Shown here one piece after another: positions 34,629 through 42,523 of a stretch of DNA of 64,000 nucleotides (position 1 is its first letter; every line of letters begins with the position of its first letter). The stretch is taken from NCBI RefSeq assembly GCF_016464385.1, contig NZ_JADMLH010000002.1, forward strand, positions 529,701 to 593,700, given 5' to 3'. Position numbers and translations under genes: made by a program. Under the pieces are notes generated by a model, which saw nothing but the letters and a program-made list of their open reading frames with translations, had not been told where the DNA came from and searched no databases. This stretch comes from Nucisporomicrobium flavum. Lineage in GTDB: Bacteria; Actinomycetota; Actinomycetes; Mycobacteriales; Micromonosporaceae.

Positions 34629-35549
34629 GTGAACGCCATCGACCGGGCGTACGCGGCGGTCGAGGCGCGGATCATGGCCCTGCGGCACCGCTCCCGGTAC
34701 TTCGACCACTTCTGCCGGGCGGCGCTGCGGTATGACGAGGTGCTGGGCGGACGCCTCGCCGCGGCCATCGCCTACTACGGGTTCTTCGCCGTCTTCGCGC
34801 TGGCGCTGATCGGCTACTCGGTCTTCGGCGTCCTCATCGACAACAACGTCCGGCTCTTCGAGATCGTGCAGGACTTCCTCGACGAGAACCTGCCCTTCCT
34901 CGACGTGGCCGCCATCCTGGACAGCGGCCGTACGGTCGGCATCGTCGGCATCGTCGGCCTGGTCTTCACCGGCATCGGCTGGGTCGAGGCGATCCGCTCG
35001 TCGCAGCGGCTGATCTGGCGGCTCAACGAGCAGCCCGGCTACATCGGCATCCGGCAGGCCGTCGACCTGCTCGTGCTGCTCGGCATCCTGCTGCTGCTCA
35101 TCATCTCGGTCGGTGCCGTGTACGGGCTCGAGTCCCTGCTCGACTGGATCTCCGACGGCCGGGCCAACCTCCTGCTGTCGATCATCAGCACCGTGCTGAC
35201 GATCGCGATCAACATGCTGCTGGCGGCCGCGCTGCTCGCCGCGGTGCCCCGGCTGCGGATGACCGCCCGGCGGATGGCCCCGCCCGTGCTGCAGGTCGGC
35301 ATCGGCATCTACCTGCTCAACACCGTGGGCAAGTCGTTCGTCGGGCTGATCCAGCGCAACCCCGCGTACGGCCTGGTCGCCAGCGCCGTCGGGCTGCTGG
35401 TCTACCTCTATGTCTTCAACCAGATCCTGCTGTTCGGGGCGGCGTGGGCGGCCACCAGCCCGCACGGCCGGGTCGTCGACCTGTCAGCTGACGATAAAAC
35501 TGCCCCGGTGGGGCAAAATACCTGGATTCGGCACCACCGCCCGGAATGA
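34629..35549 (+). CDS. YihY/BrkB-family inner membrane protein
   Basis: A 306-residue integral membrane protein of the YihY (former RNase BN/virulence factor BrkB) family. About six membrane segments are visible, including AAAIAYYGFFAVFALALIGYS, VGIVGIVGLVFTGIGWV, AVDLLVLLGILLLLIISVGA and GLLVYLYVFNQILLFGAAWA. The family's YGFF region near the first segment and the WVEAIRSSQRLIW segment are present. Its function is not established. GTG at 34629 is chosen because of the leaderless promoter; an in-frame TTG upstream has no support. Confidence 0.85.
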   Translation: MNAIDRAYAAVEARIMALRHRSRYFDHFCRAALRYDEVLGGRLAAAIAYYGFFAVFALALIGYSVFGVLIDNNVRLFEIVQDFLDENLPFLDVAAILDSGRTVGIVGIVGLVFTGIGWVEAIRSSQRLIWRLNEQPGYIGIRQAVDLLVLLGILLLLIISVGAVYGLESLLDWISDGRANLLLSIISTVLTIAINMLLAAALLAAVPRLRMTARRMAPPVLQVGIGIYLLNTVGKSFVGLIQRNPAYGLVASAVGLLVYLYVFNQILLFGAAWAATSPHGRVVDLSADDKTAPVGQNTWIRHHRPE

Positions 35550-35556
35550 TGAGCGC

Positions 35557-35961
35557 GTGGGCACACTCGTGACGCTGCACCTGCCGCCGGACTCGCCGGT
35601 GGCGAACCTGCCGTGGATCATCACCATCGGTGCGCTCGGCGACGACGAGGAGTGGGAGCCACTGGTCTGCGGGCCGTACGAGCGCCCGCACGCGCTCGCC
35701 CTGGCCCAGGCCGTGGTCGCCGACGAGGACCTCATGGCCGTGGTGGAGCCGCTGCTGCCGCTGGCCGACGCGGAGGCGATCCGCGACGAGGTGGCGCTGG
35801 CGAAGTCCGGTGCGCCGCACGACGCCAGCACCGACGACCTCGAGGCGCAGACCTTCGACCGGGATCAGCCGCGCCGTACGACGCCCGGCCGGCCGCCGAC
35901 CGAGGCCGAGGTGCGCGCCGGCTTCGCCCGTATCGCCGAGAAGCTGACCTCAGCGGGTTAG
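35557..35961 (+). CDS. Conserved hypothetical protein
   Basis: A 134-residue acidic, soluble protein. The N-terminal part (GTLVTLHLPPDSPVANLPW, GDDEEWEPLVCGPYERPHAL) looks globular, and the C-terminal part is charged, ending in a predicted helix (TEAEVRAGFARIAEKL). No family recognised. GTG at 35557 gives a sensible start; AATGAT lies 6 nt before it as a possible leaderless -10. It follows the YihY-type gene by 7 bp. The last 12 bp overlap the TetR gene tail to tail. Confidence 0.7.
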   Translation: MGTLVTLHLPPDSPVANLPWIITIGALGDDEEWEPLVCGPYERPHALALAQAVVADEDLMAVVEPLLPLADAEAIRDEVALAKSGAPHDASTDDLEAQTFDRDQPRRTTPGRPPTEAEVRAGFARIAEKLTSAG

Positions 35962-36537
35962 CAGGGCCCGTACGCCGGTCAGGAACGTCTCCTTGTCCGG
36001 TGAACCGACGAGCTGTCGCTGGGTCGCGTAGGCGGGGATGAAACCGAACAACACGGCCGCCGCCGCCTCGGGATCCGCGTCGGCGCTCACCTCGCCGCGC
36101 GCGACGGCCCGCTTCGCGATGACCACGAACGGCTTCCGCAGCTCCAGGTAGCGCTCGCGCACGATGGCCGCGATGGCCGGGTCCAGCGTCGCCTCGCTCC
36201 ACACCTGGATCGCCAGCGGAAAGTTCCCGGCCGGGCTCACCTGCTCGTCGATCACGTCGAGGACCCGGGACATCGCGTCGAGCAGCGTGAGGCCGTCGTC
36301 CGCGGCGATCTCGGTGAGCACGGCCGCGAGCCCGCCGGCCACCGTCTGCGAAATGGCGTTGATGATCTCGTTCTTCGACTTGAAGTACCGGTAGACCGCG
36401 CCCACGGAGAGGCCGGCCTCCTGGATGAGGTCCTGCATCGACGTGTTGTGCAGGCCGCGCCGCAGGAAGCAGGCGCGGGCCGCGGCGAGGATCTGCTCGC
36501 GGCGGGCGGTGAGGTGCTCTTCGGAGACGCGTGGCAC
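35950..36537 (-). CDS. TetR-family regulator
   Basis: A 195-residue regulator. The N-terminal helix-turn-helix is typical: ILAAARACFLRRGLHNTSMQ, then LIQEAGLSVGAVYRYFKSKNE (about residues 16-56). The rest is a ligand-binding helical domain. GTG at 36537 gives the usual length. It is divergent from a membrane protein gene; the 98-bp gap holds two near-identical 14-bp palindromes, so it very likely represses itself and the membrane protein gene. The ligand is unknown. Confidence 0.92.
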   Translation of the reverse strand: MPRVSEEHLTARREQILAAARACFLRRGLHNTSMQDLIQEAGLSVGAVYRYFKSKNEIINAISQTVAGGLAAVLTEIAADDGLTLLDAMSRVLDVIDEQVSPAGNFPLAIQVWSEATLDPAIAAIVRERYLELRKPFVVIAKRAVARGEVSADADPEAAAAVLFGFIPAYATQRQLVGSPDKETFLTGVRALLTR

Positions 36538-36551
36538 GCGGCACAGTCTAA

Positions 36552-36565
36552 AACGAACGCTCGTT
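36552..36565. promoter_or_regulatory. TetR operator 1
   Basis: AACGAACGCTCGTT is a near-perfect palindrome 15 bp before the regulator start on the minus strand. It matches the second site at 36609 in 12 of 14 bases. Confidence 0.72.
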
Positions 36566-36608
36566 CTTGACGAACCCCCGCGAGGGGAGCACGCTGACAT
36601 GCAAAGAG

Positions 36609-36622
36609 AACGAACATTCGTT
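36609..36622. promoter_or_regulatory. TetR operator 2
   Basis: AACGAACATTCGTT is a perfect 6-2-6 palindrome 14 bp before the membrane protein ATG. Its position over the start region suggests direct repression of that gene by the divergent TetR protein. Confidence 0.75.
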
Positions 36623-36635
36623 TTAAGGGGATCCC

Positions 36636-37628
36636 ATGTCCAGGCCTTCGCACCCGGCAGCGCTCGCCGTGGCCCTCGCGGTCGTGGTCGTCGCGCTGCA
36701 AGCCCTGCTGGTGCCGCTCTTCGCCGGCCCCGCGGCCAACCTCGCGCCCCGCGACCTGCCGATCGCCGTCGCCGGTCCGGCACCCGCGGCCGACCAGCTC
36801 GTCGCCCGGTTGTCCGAGGTCCGCCCCGGCGCCTTCGACGTCCGCGTCGTCGCCGACCCCGACGCCGCCATCCGCGACCGCGAGGTCTACGGCGCGATCG
36901 TCCTCGGTGCCGACGGGCCGGTCCTGCACGTCGCCTCCGCGGCGAGCCCGACCGTGGCCACGCTGCTCACCCAGGCGGCCGCCGAGCTCGGCCAGGGTCG
37001 CCCGGTGCCCGTGGTCGACGTCGTGCCCACCCACTCCGGCGACCCGCGCGGCGCCGGGTTCGGCGCGGCGTTCCTCCCGCTGGCCATCACCGCCCTGGTC
37101 GCCGGTGTCCTGACGTTCCTGCTGGTGAAGCGGCCGGGTGCGCGCCTGGCCGGGCTCGGCACGTTCGCCGTGCTCGCCGGCCTCGTGGGGGCGGTCGTCC
37201 AGCAGTACTGGCTCGATGTCGTCCCCGGCGGCTACCTCGGCGTCGCCGCGGTGCTGGCGCTGTTCGCGCTCGCCGTGTCCGCCGCGGTGGCGGGGCTCGG
37301 CGCGGTGGCCGGTAAGGCCGGCGTGGCGCTCGGTGCGGCGACGTTCTTCCTCGTCGGCAACGCGCTGTCCGCCGTCGCCTCGGCGCCCGAGCTGCTGCCG
37401 CAGCCGTGGGGGGCCGTCGGGCAGTTCCTGCCGGTCGGGGCGGGTGCGACGCTGCTGCGCTCGGTCGCGTACTTCGACGGCCACGGGAGCGCGACGGCGG
37501 TGTGGGTGCTGGCCGCGTACGCGATCGGGGGTCTCGTCCTGGTGGCGGCCGGCCGGCGCGGCACGCGGCGGGCCACCGCGGAGGTCGCGCTCGCCGAGGC
37601 GCGGCCCGAGCCGGCGATGGCCGGCTGA
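36636..37628 (+). CDS. TetR-controlled membrane protein, ABC-2/YhgE-like
   Basis: A 330-residue membrane protein: one N-terminal segment (AALAVALAVVVVALQALLV), an extracytoplasmic domain of about 120 residues (PIAVAGPAPAADQLVARL, YGAIVLGADGPVLHVA), then five or six segments (AFLPLAITALVAGVLTFLLV onward). This topology matches ABC-2-type and YhgE/Pip-like export proteins. No ATPase lies beside it. Control by the divergent TetR regulator suggests a role in efflux or resistance to a membrane-active compound (inference). ATG at 36636 follows AAGGGGATCCC. Confidence 0.75.
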   Translation: MSRPSHPAALAVALAVVVVALQALLVPLFAGPAANLAPRDLPIAVAGPAPAADQLVARLSEVRPGAFDVRVVADPDAAIRDREVYGAIVLGADGPVLHVASAASPTVATLLTQAAAELGQGRPVPVVDVVPTHSGDPRGAGFGAAFLPLAITALVAGVLTFLLVKRPGARLAGLGTFAVLAGLVGAVVQQYWLDVVPGGYLGVAAVLALFALAVSAAVAGLGAVAGKAGVALGAATFFLVGNALSAVASAPELLPQPWGAVGQFLPVGAGATLLRSVAYFDGHGSATAVWVLAAYAIGGLVLVAAGRRGTRRATAEVALAEARPEPAMAG

Positions 37629-37640
37629 GCGGGGCGCGCA

Positions 37641-37653
37641 TACTTTGCCGGTG
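37641..37653 (+). promoter_or_regulatory. Leaderless promoter of the SCO4848-family gene
   Basis: TACTTT at 37641-37646 is followed by 7 nt and GTG at 37654. The alternative GTG at 37651 would leave only 4 nt. Confidence 0.5.
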
Positions 37654-37932
37654 GTGCTCTCCCGGCGGTGGTCCGCCTTCCTGGTGACGGTCGGTGTCTG
37701 GACCTGGCTCATCTGGCCCCGGTTCGGCCTGGCGATCTGGAAGGACGACCGGTCCTTCGCCGACGGCCGGCCGACGTCCTTCCTCACGGTCCACGCCGCG
37801 CTGATCGCCGCCTCGCTCGCCATCGGGACGACGGTCGGCGTGCTCGGCGTCCGCGGGTGGCGGGCCGCGAGCCGCAAGACATCGACCGCCGAAGATTCCG
37901 TGGCTGTGGGGGCGGAGCGGCCGAAAAATTGA
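37654..37932 (+). CDS. SCO4848-family small membrane protein
   Basis: A 92-residue protein with two membrane segments (WSAFLVTVGVWTWLIWPRF and LTVHAALIAASLAIGTTVGV) separated by a short charged loop with WKDDRSFADG. This is the pattern of the actinobacterial SCO4848 family, whose function is unknown. GTG at 37654 is chosen because of the leaderless promoter just upstream. It stands alone between the TetR-controlled gene and the nucleoside cluster. Confidence 0.8.
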   Translation: MLSRRWSAFLVTVGVWTWLIWPRFGLAIWKDDRSFADGRPTSFLTVHAALIAASLAIGTTVGVLGVRGWRAASRKTSTAEDSVAVGAERPKN

Positions 37933-38122
37933 CGGTCGGCTTCCCGATATTCGGGCAATTACCTCGCTTCGGCGCCTGAGGCGACGTTCAGCCGCGGACG
38001 CGATTGCGGCCAGGTAACGGTGCGCCAACAGTCCGGCGGATTTCCTGCCGTCGCCGTGGCCTGCGGCTACGCTCCCGACCTGAGACGCGCCGCGAAGTGC
38101 GGGTGCGCTGTGGAAGGAGGGC

Positions 38123-39226
38123 GTGTTGCGCCCAGTACGTGGGACCCGAATCGTTGCGATTCTCGCGGCGGGTGGGCTGACGCTCGCCGCCGCGGCCTGT
38201 GGCGACGCCCCTGCCGAGACCCCGAGCGGCTCGGGCGCCAGCGGCGCCGCCGCCGCGACATACAAGGCGTGCATGGTCACCGACACCGGTGGCATCGACG
38301 ACCGGTCCTTCAACGCCTCGGCGTGGGCCGGCATGCAGGCCGCCAAGGAGGCCCAGAGCAACGTCGAGCCGAAGTACGTGGCGTCGACGGCCGAGGCCGA
38401 CTACGAGCCCAACCTGCGCCAGTTCGTGACGCAGAAGTGCAACTTCATCCTCGCGGTCGGCGGCCTCATGGGTGACGCCACCAAGAAGGTCGCGGCGGAG
38501 AACGCCAGCCAGCAGTTCGGCATCGTCGACAGCAGCATCCAGGGCGCGACCAACGTGTTCCCGATGCAGTTCGCCACCGACGAGGCCGCGTTCCTGGCCG
38601 GCTACCTCGCCGCGGGCTACTCGAAGTCCGGCAAGGTGGCCACGTACGGCGGCCTGAAGATCCCGCCGGTCACCGTCTTCATGGACGGCTTCGCCGACGG
38701 CGTGAAGTACTACAACGAGCAGAAGAAGAAGAACGTCCAGGTGCTCGGCTGGGACAAGGCCAAGCAGAACGGCACCTTCGCGGAGAACTTCGGCGACCAG
38801 AACAAGGGCAAGTCGATCACCAACACGTTCGTCGCCCAGGGCGCCGACGTGATCATGCCGGTGGCCGGCGGTACGGGCCTGGGCACCGCGGACGTCGCCA
38901 AGGCGTCCAACGGCAAGGTCTCCGTGATCTGGGTCGACCAGGACGGCTGCAAGAGCGCCGAGCAGTACTGCGACGTCTTCCTGACCACGGTCGTCAAGAA
39001 CATCAACGACGCTGTGAAGCAGGCCGTGTCCGACGGCGCGGCGGGCAAGCCCCTCGCGGCCGCCCCGGGCTACCTCGGCAAGCTCGAGAACGACGGCGTC
39101 TCGCTCGCGCCGTACAACAAGTTCGACAGCAAGGTCGACGCCGGCCTCAAGTCCGAGGTCGACCAGCTCAAGCAGGACATCATCGCGGGCAAGGTCAAGG
39201 TCGAGTCGCCGAACGCGCCGAAGTGA
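38123..39226 (+). CDS. BMP-family nucleoside-binding lipoprotein
   Basis: A 367-residue ABC substrate-binding lipoprotein of the BmpA/PnrA family, whose characterised members bind purine nucleosides. A signal sequence ends in lipobox LAAAAC (Cys near residue 25). The mature start YKACMVTDTGGIDDRSFNAS (about 47-66) is the family hallmark, with ligand-contact Asp and Asn candidates in it. GTG at 38123 lies only 2 nt after AGGAGG; TTG at 38126 is an alternative. The ATPase and two permeases that complete the importer follow on the same strand. Confidence 0.92.
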   Translation: MLRPVRGTRIVAILAAGGLTLAAAACGDAPAETPSGSGASGAAAATYKACMVTDTGGIDDRSFNASAWAGMQAAKEAQSNVEPKYVASTAEADYEPNLRQFVTQKCNFILAVGGLMGDATKKVAAENASQQFGIVDSSIQGATNVFPMQFATDEAAFLAGYLAAGYSKSGKVATYGGLKIPPVTVFMDGFADGVKYYNEQKKKNVQVLGWDKAKQNGTFAENFGDQNKGKSITNTFVAQGADVIMPVAGGTGLGTADVAKASNGKVSVIWVDQDGCKSAEQYCDVFLTTVVKNINDAVKQAVSDGAAGKPLAAAPGYLGKLENDGVSLAPYNKFDSKVDAGLKSEVDQLKQDIIAGKVKVESPNAPK

Positions 39227-39275
39227 CCCGTAGCTGATCGATGATCGGGCCGCCGCGCGGCCGCGGGGAGGACCC

Positions 39276-41189
39276 GTGGCCTGCGCGGCGGCTCTGCTCG
39301 GAGCTGTTATACCGTCCCTCGCGTCGCCACCATTCGTCCCTCGTCTGCAGGAGATTCCGCTGAGACTCGAGCTGCGCGGCATCACCAAGCGCTTCGGCGA
39401 CCTGGTGGCCAACGACCACATCGACCTCACCGTCGAACCCGGTGAGGTCCACGCCCTGCTCGGTGAGAACGGCGCGGGCAAGTCCACCCTGATGAACCAG
39501 CTCTACGGCCTGCTGCAGCCGGACGAGGGCGAGATCGTCGTCGACGGCGTGGCGCGGACCTTCCGCAGCCCCCGCGACGCCATCGCCGCCGGCATCGGCA
39601 TGGTCCACCAGCACTTCATGCTGGTGCCCGTCTTCACGGTCGCGGAGAACATCGCACTGGGCGCGGAGAAGACCCGCGCCGGCTTCCTCGACCGCCGCCG
39701 CGCCCGCCGCGAGGTGCTCGAGGTCTCCGAACGGTACGGCCTGCCCGTCGACCCCGACGCCCTGGTCGAGAACCTGCCGGTCGGCGCGCAGCAGCGCGTG
39801 GAGATCGTCAAGGCCCTCACCCGCGACGTCGACCTGCTGATCCTCGACGAGCCGACCGCGGTGCTCACCCCGCAGGAGACCGAGGAGCTCCTCGAGGTCA
39901 TGCGCGGGCTGTCGGACGCGGGCAAGTCCATCGTCTTCATCACCCACAAGCTCAAAGAGGTCAAGGCCATCGCCGACCGGATCACGGTGATCCGGCGCGG
40001 CCGTACGGTGGCCCCTTCCAACCACCCCGCCACCGCCCACAACCGGACTGAAGCGTATTTCAGCCCGCAGACCTCCGAGGAAGAGCTCGCCTCGACGATG
40101 GTCGGCCGGGCGGTCAGCCTCGACATCGACAAGGCCCCCGCCGAGCCGGGCCGCGAGGTCCTGAAGATCAGCGGGCTCGTCGTGGAGGACGAGCGCGGCG
40201 TCCGCGCCGTCGACGGCGTCGACCTGGTCGTGCGCGCGGGCGAGGTGCTGGGCGTCGCCGGGGTGCAGGGCAACGGGCAGACCGAGCTCGTCGAGGCCCT
40301 GATGGGCCTGCGGGAGCCGCGCGCCGGGTCGATCATGGTCGACAACGAGAACCTGATCGGCATGAGCACCAAGCACATCCTGCGCTCCGGCATCGGGTAC
40401 GTGCCCGAGGACCGCAGCCACGACGGCCTGGTCAAGGAGTTCTCCGTCGCCGAGAACCTCGTGCTCGACCAGTACGACCGGCCGCCGTACGGCAACGCCT
40501 TCCGGCTCGACCCGGGCGCGGTCGCCACGGCGGCCCGCGAGCGCGTCGAGCAGTTCGACATCCGTACGTCCTCGGCCGAGGCGGCTGTCAGCACGCTGTC
40601 CGGCGGCAACCAGCAGAAGGTCGTGGTGGCCCGCGAGCTGTCCCGGCCGCTGCGCCTGTTCATCGCCGCGCAGCCCACCCGCGGCGTCGACGTGGGCTCG
40701 ATCGAGTTCATCCACGGCCGCATCGTCCACGAGCGCGACGTCGGCACGGCGGTCCTCGTGATCTCCAGCGAGCTCGACGAGGTGGTGGGGCTGGCGGACC
40801 GGATCGCGGTGATGTACCGCGGCCGGATCCTGGCCATCGTCTCGCCGGACACGCCCCGCGAGGAGCTGGGCCTGCTCATGGCCGGCATCACCGACGGCGG
40901 CACGCCCGCGACCGGCTCGCCTGCGCCCGGCACGCCCGCGACCGGCTCGCATGCGCCCGGCACGCCCGCGACCGGCTCGCATGCGCCCGGCACGCCCGCG
41001 ACCGGCTCGCATGCGCCCGGCACGTCCGCGCCCGGCACGTCCGCGCCCGGCGCGGCGACGCCCGGCGCGGCGACGGGCGGCGCGGCGACGGGCGGCAGCG
41101 GTGCGGTGGCGCCCGGCGGGGGTGCGGCGGCGTCCGACGACGACAAGCCGGCGGCCGGCGACGGGGCCGCAGAGAAGGGGACGAAGTGA
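39276..41189 (+). CDS. Nucleoside ABC transporter ATPase, double nucleotide-binding domain
   Basis: A 637-residue protein with two ABC domains, as in the NupA/RnsB/RbsA group. First domain: LGENGAGKSTLMNQLYG (Walker A) and LLILDEPTAVLTPQE (Walker B). Second: GVQGNGQTELVEALMG, TLSGGNQQKVVVARE (signature). Two oddities: residues about 247-263 look like an in-frame insertion before TSEEELASTMVGR, and the C-terminus carries about 90 extra residues of TGSHAPGTPA repeats. GTG at 39276 follows GGGGAGG, but family similarity begins at residue 29 (RLELRGITKRF), where a CTG codon with AGGAGA upstream could be the true start. Confidence 0.9.
   Translation: MACAAALLGAVIPSLASPPFVPRLQEIPLRLELRGITKRFGDLVANDHIDLTVEPGEVHALLGENGAGKSTLMNQLYGLLQPDEGEIVVDGVARTFRSPRDAIAAGIGMVHQHFMLVPVFTVAENIALGAEKTRAGFLDRRRARREVLEVSERYGLPVDPDALVENLPVGAQQRVEIVKALTRDVDLLILDEPTAVLTPQETEELLEVMRGLSDAGKSIVFITHKLKEVKAIADRITVIRRGRTVAPSNHPATAHNRTEAYFSPQTSEEELASTMVGRAVSLDIDKAPAEPGREVLKISGLVVEDERGVRAVDGVDLVVRAGEVLGVAGVQGNGQTELVEALMGLREPRAGSIMVDNENLIGMSTKHILRSGIGYVPEDRSHDGLVKEFSVAENLVLDQYDRPPYGNAFRLDPGAVATAARERVEQFDIRTSSAEAAVSTLSGGNQQKVVVARELSRPLRLFIAAQPTRGVDVGSIEFIHGRIVHERDVGTAVLVISSELDEVVGLADRIAVMYRGRILAIVSPDTPREELGLLMAGITDGGTPATGSPAPGTPATGSHAPGTPATGSHAPGTPATGSHAPGTSAPGTSAPGAATPGAATGGAATGGSGAVAPGGGAAASDDDKPAAGDGAAEKGTK
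40010..40065 (+). repeat. Short in-frame insertion in the ATPase gene, related to 45773-45820
   Basis: From 40010 the DNA reads GGCCCCTTCC, then a C-rich stretch ending CACAACCGGACTGAAG. It aligns with the deoA segment at 45773 with about ten differences over 43 bp. GCCC occurs at 40011 and again at 40062 (51 bp, 17 codons). Removing one copy restores TVAPQTSEEELA, close to the family sequence. Confidence 0.6.
40906..41120 (+). repeat. 30-bp coding repeat (Thr-Gly-Ser-His-Ala-Pro-Gly-Thr-Pro-Ala) at the ATPase C-terminus
   Basis: About four near-identical 30-bp units (ACCGGCTCGCATGCGCCCGG plus CACGCCCGCG) are followed by shorter GGCACGTCCGCGCCC and GGCGCGGCGACG units. They encode a Pro/Ala/Thr/Gly tail, probably disordered, with no counterpart expected in this family. 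Confidence 0.85.
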
Positions 41190-42523
41190 CCACCGACGGA
41201 CCGGTCGGCGCGCCCAAGATCGCCGACGAGACGGCCGCCGACAGCGCCACGGACGCCGCCGCGCCGGGCCCGGTGGGTGCGAAGCCGGCTCACGACGAGC
41301 CGGGCGACGGCGACACCCTGCTCAACCGCTTCCTGCAGAACCTGTGGGCGGCCAACACCGTCACGGTGACCGTGCTCTCGGTCGTGCTGGCGCTGGTCAT
41401 CGGCGCGATCTTCATCATCGTGTCGGACCCCGACGTGCTCAGCACCTTCGGCTACCTGACCGCTCGGCCCAGCGACGCGTTCGACGCCAGCTGGACGGTG
41501 GTCAGCGACGCGTACGCGGACCTGTTCAAGGGCGCGATCGTCGACCCGGCCACGATCACCGCGTGGGCGAACGGCACCGGGACGTGGCGGCAGGTCTTCT
41601 TCCCGATCTCCGAGACCCTCACGTACGCCGCCCCGCTGGTCTTCACCGGCCTCTCCGTGGCGCTGGCGTTCCGCGGCGGCCTGTTCAACATCGGCGGTCA
41701 GGGTCAGGCGGTCGTCGGCACGATCACCGCGGCCATGGCGGGCTTCTTCCTGCCGCTGCCGCCGGTGATCCACCTGATCGCGGCGCTGGCCGCCGGCCTG
41801 CTCGGCGGCGCGCTCTGGGGCTTCGTGCCGGGCATCCTCAAGGCCCGGACCGGCGCCCACGAGGTGATCGTGACGATCATGCTGAACTACACGGCCAACC
41901 TGTTCCTGGGCTGGCTCATCCTGCAGAAGGGTGTCCAGCAGCCCGGCCGCAGCGACGCGATCAGCAAGACGGTCGACGGCGACGCCCAGCTGACCTCGTT
42001 CGGCGGGGAGCTGCGGGCCAACCTCGGCATCCTGCTGGCCGTGCTGGCCACCGCCGTGGTCGCCTGGCTGCTGAACCGCTCCGCGTTCGGCTTCGAGCTG
42101 CGCGCGGTCGGCGCCAACCCGCCGGCCGCCCGGACCGCCGGCATCAGCGTCGCCCGGACGTACACGCTGCTCATGGTGACCGCCGGTGGCCTCGCCGGCC
42201 TCGGCGGCGCGACCCAGGTGCTGGGCACCGCGCACGCGCTGACCCCGCAGGTCGCCGGCAACATCGGCTTCGACGGCCTGCTGGTCGCGCTGCTCGGCCG
42301 CAACCGGCCGTGGGGGACCCTGCTCGCCGCGATCCTGTTCGGCGCGCTGCGCGCCGGCGGCAACCGGATGCAGTCGTTCTCGGGCATCTCCCTGGAGCTC
42401 GTCACCGTGCTCCAGGCTCTGATCGTCATCTTCATCGCCGCACCGGCTCTCGTGAAGGCGATCTTCCACCTGCGCGCCGCCCGCTCCGCGCGGCTCGGCG
42501 CCTCGATGGCGAAGGGCTGGTGA
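41186..42523 (+). CDS. Nucleoside ABC transporter permease, NupB/YufP-like
   Basis: A 445-residue permease with a long hydrophilic Ala/Asp-rich N-terminus (about 60 residues) and about nine membrane segments. Family blocks are ETLTYAAPLVFTGLSVALAF, RGGLFNIGGQGQAVVG, GAHEVIVTIMLNYTA, and GANPPAARTAGI. GTG at 41186 overlaps the ATPase stop (GTGA). Its own stop overlaps the next permease start in the same way, so the importer subunits are translationally coupled. Confidence 0.93.
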   Translation: MTTDGPVGAPKIADETAADSATDAAAPGPVGAKPAHDEPGDGDTLLNRFLQNLWAANTVTVTVLSVVLALVIGAIFIIVSDPDVLSTFGYLTARPSDAFDASWTVVSDAYADLFKGAIVDPATITAWANGTGTWRQVFFPISETLTYAAPLVFTGLSVALAFRGGLFNIGGQGQAVVGTITAAMAGFFLPLPPVIHLIAALAAGLLGGALWGFVPGILKARTGAHEVIVTIMLNYTANLFLGWLILQKGVQQPGRSDAISKTVDGDAQLTSFGGELRANLGILLAVLATAVVAWLLNRSAFGFELRAVGANPPAARTAGISVARTYTLLMVTAGGLAGLGGATQVLGTAHALTPQVAGNIGFDGLLVALLGRNRPWGTLLAAILFGALRAGGNRMQSFSGISLELVTVLQALIVIFIAAPALVKAIFHLRAARSARLGASMAKGW

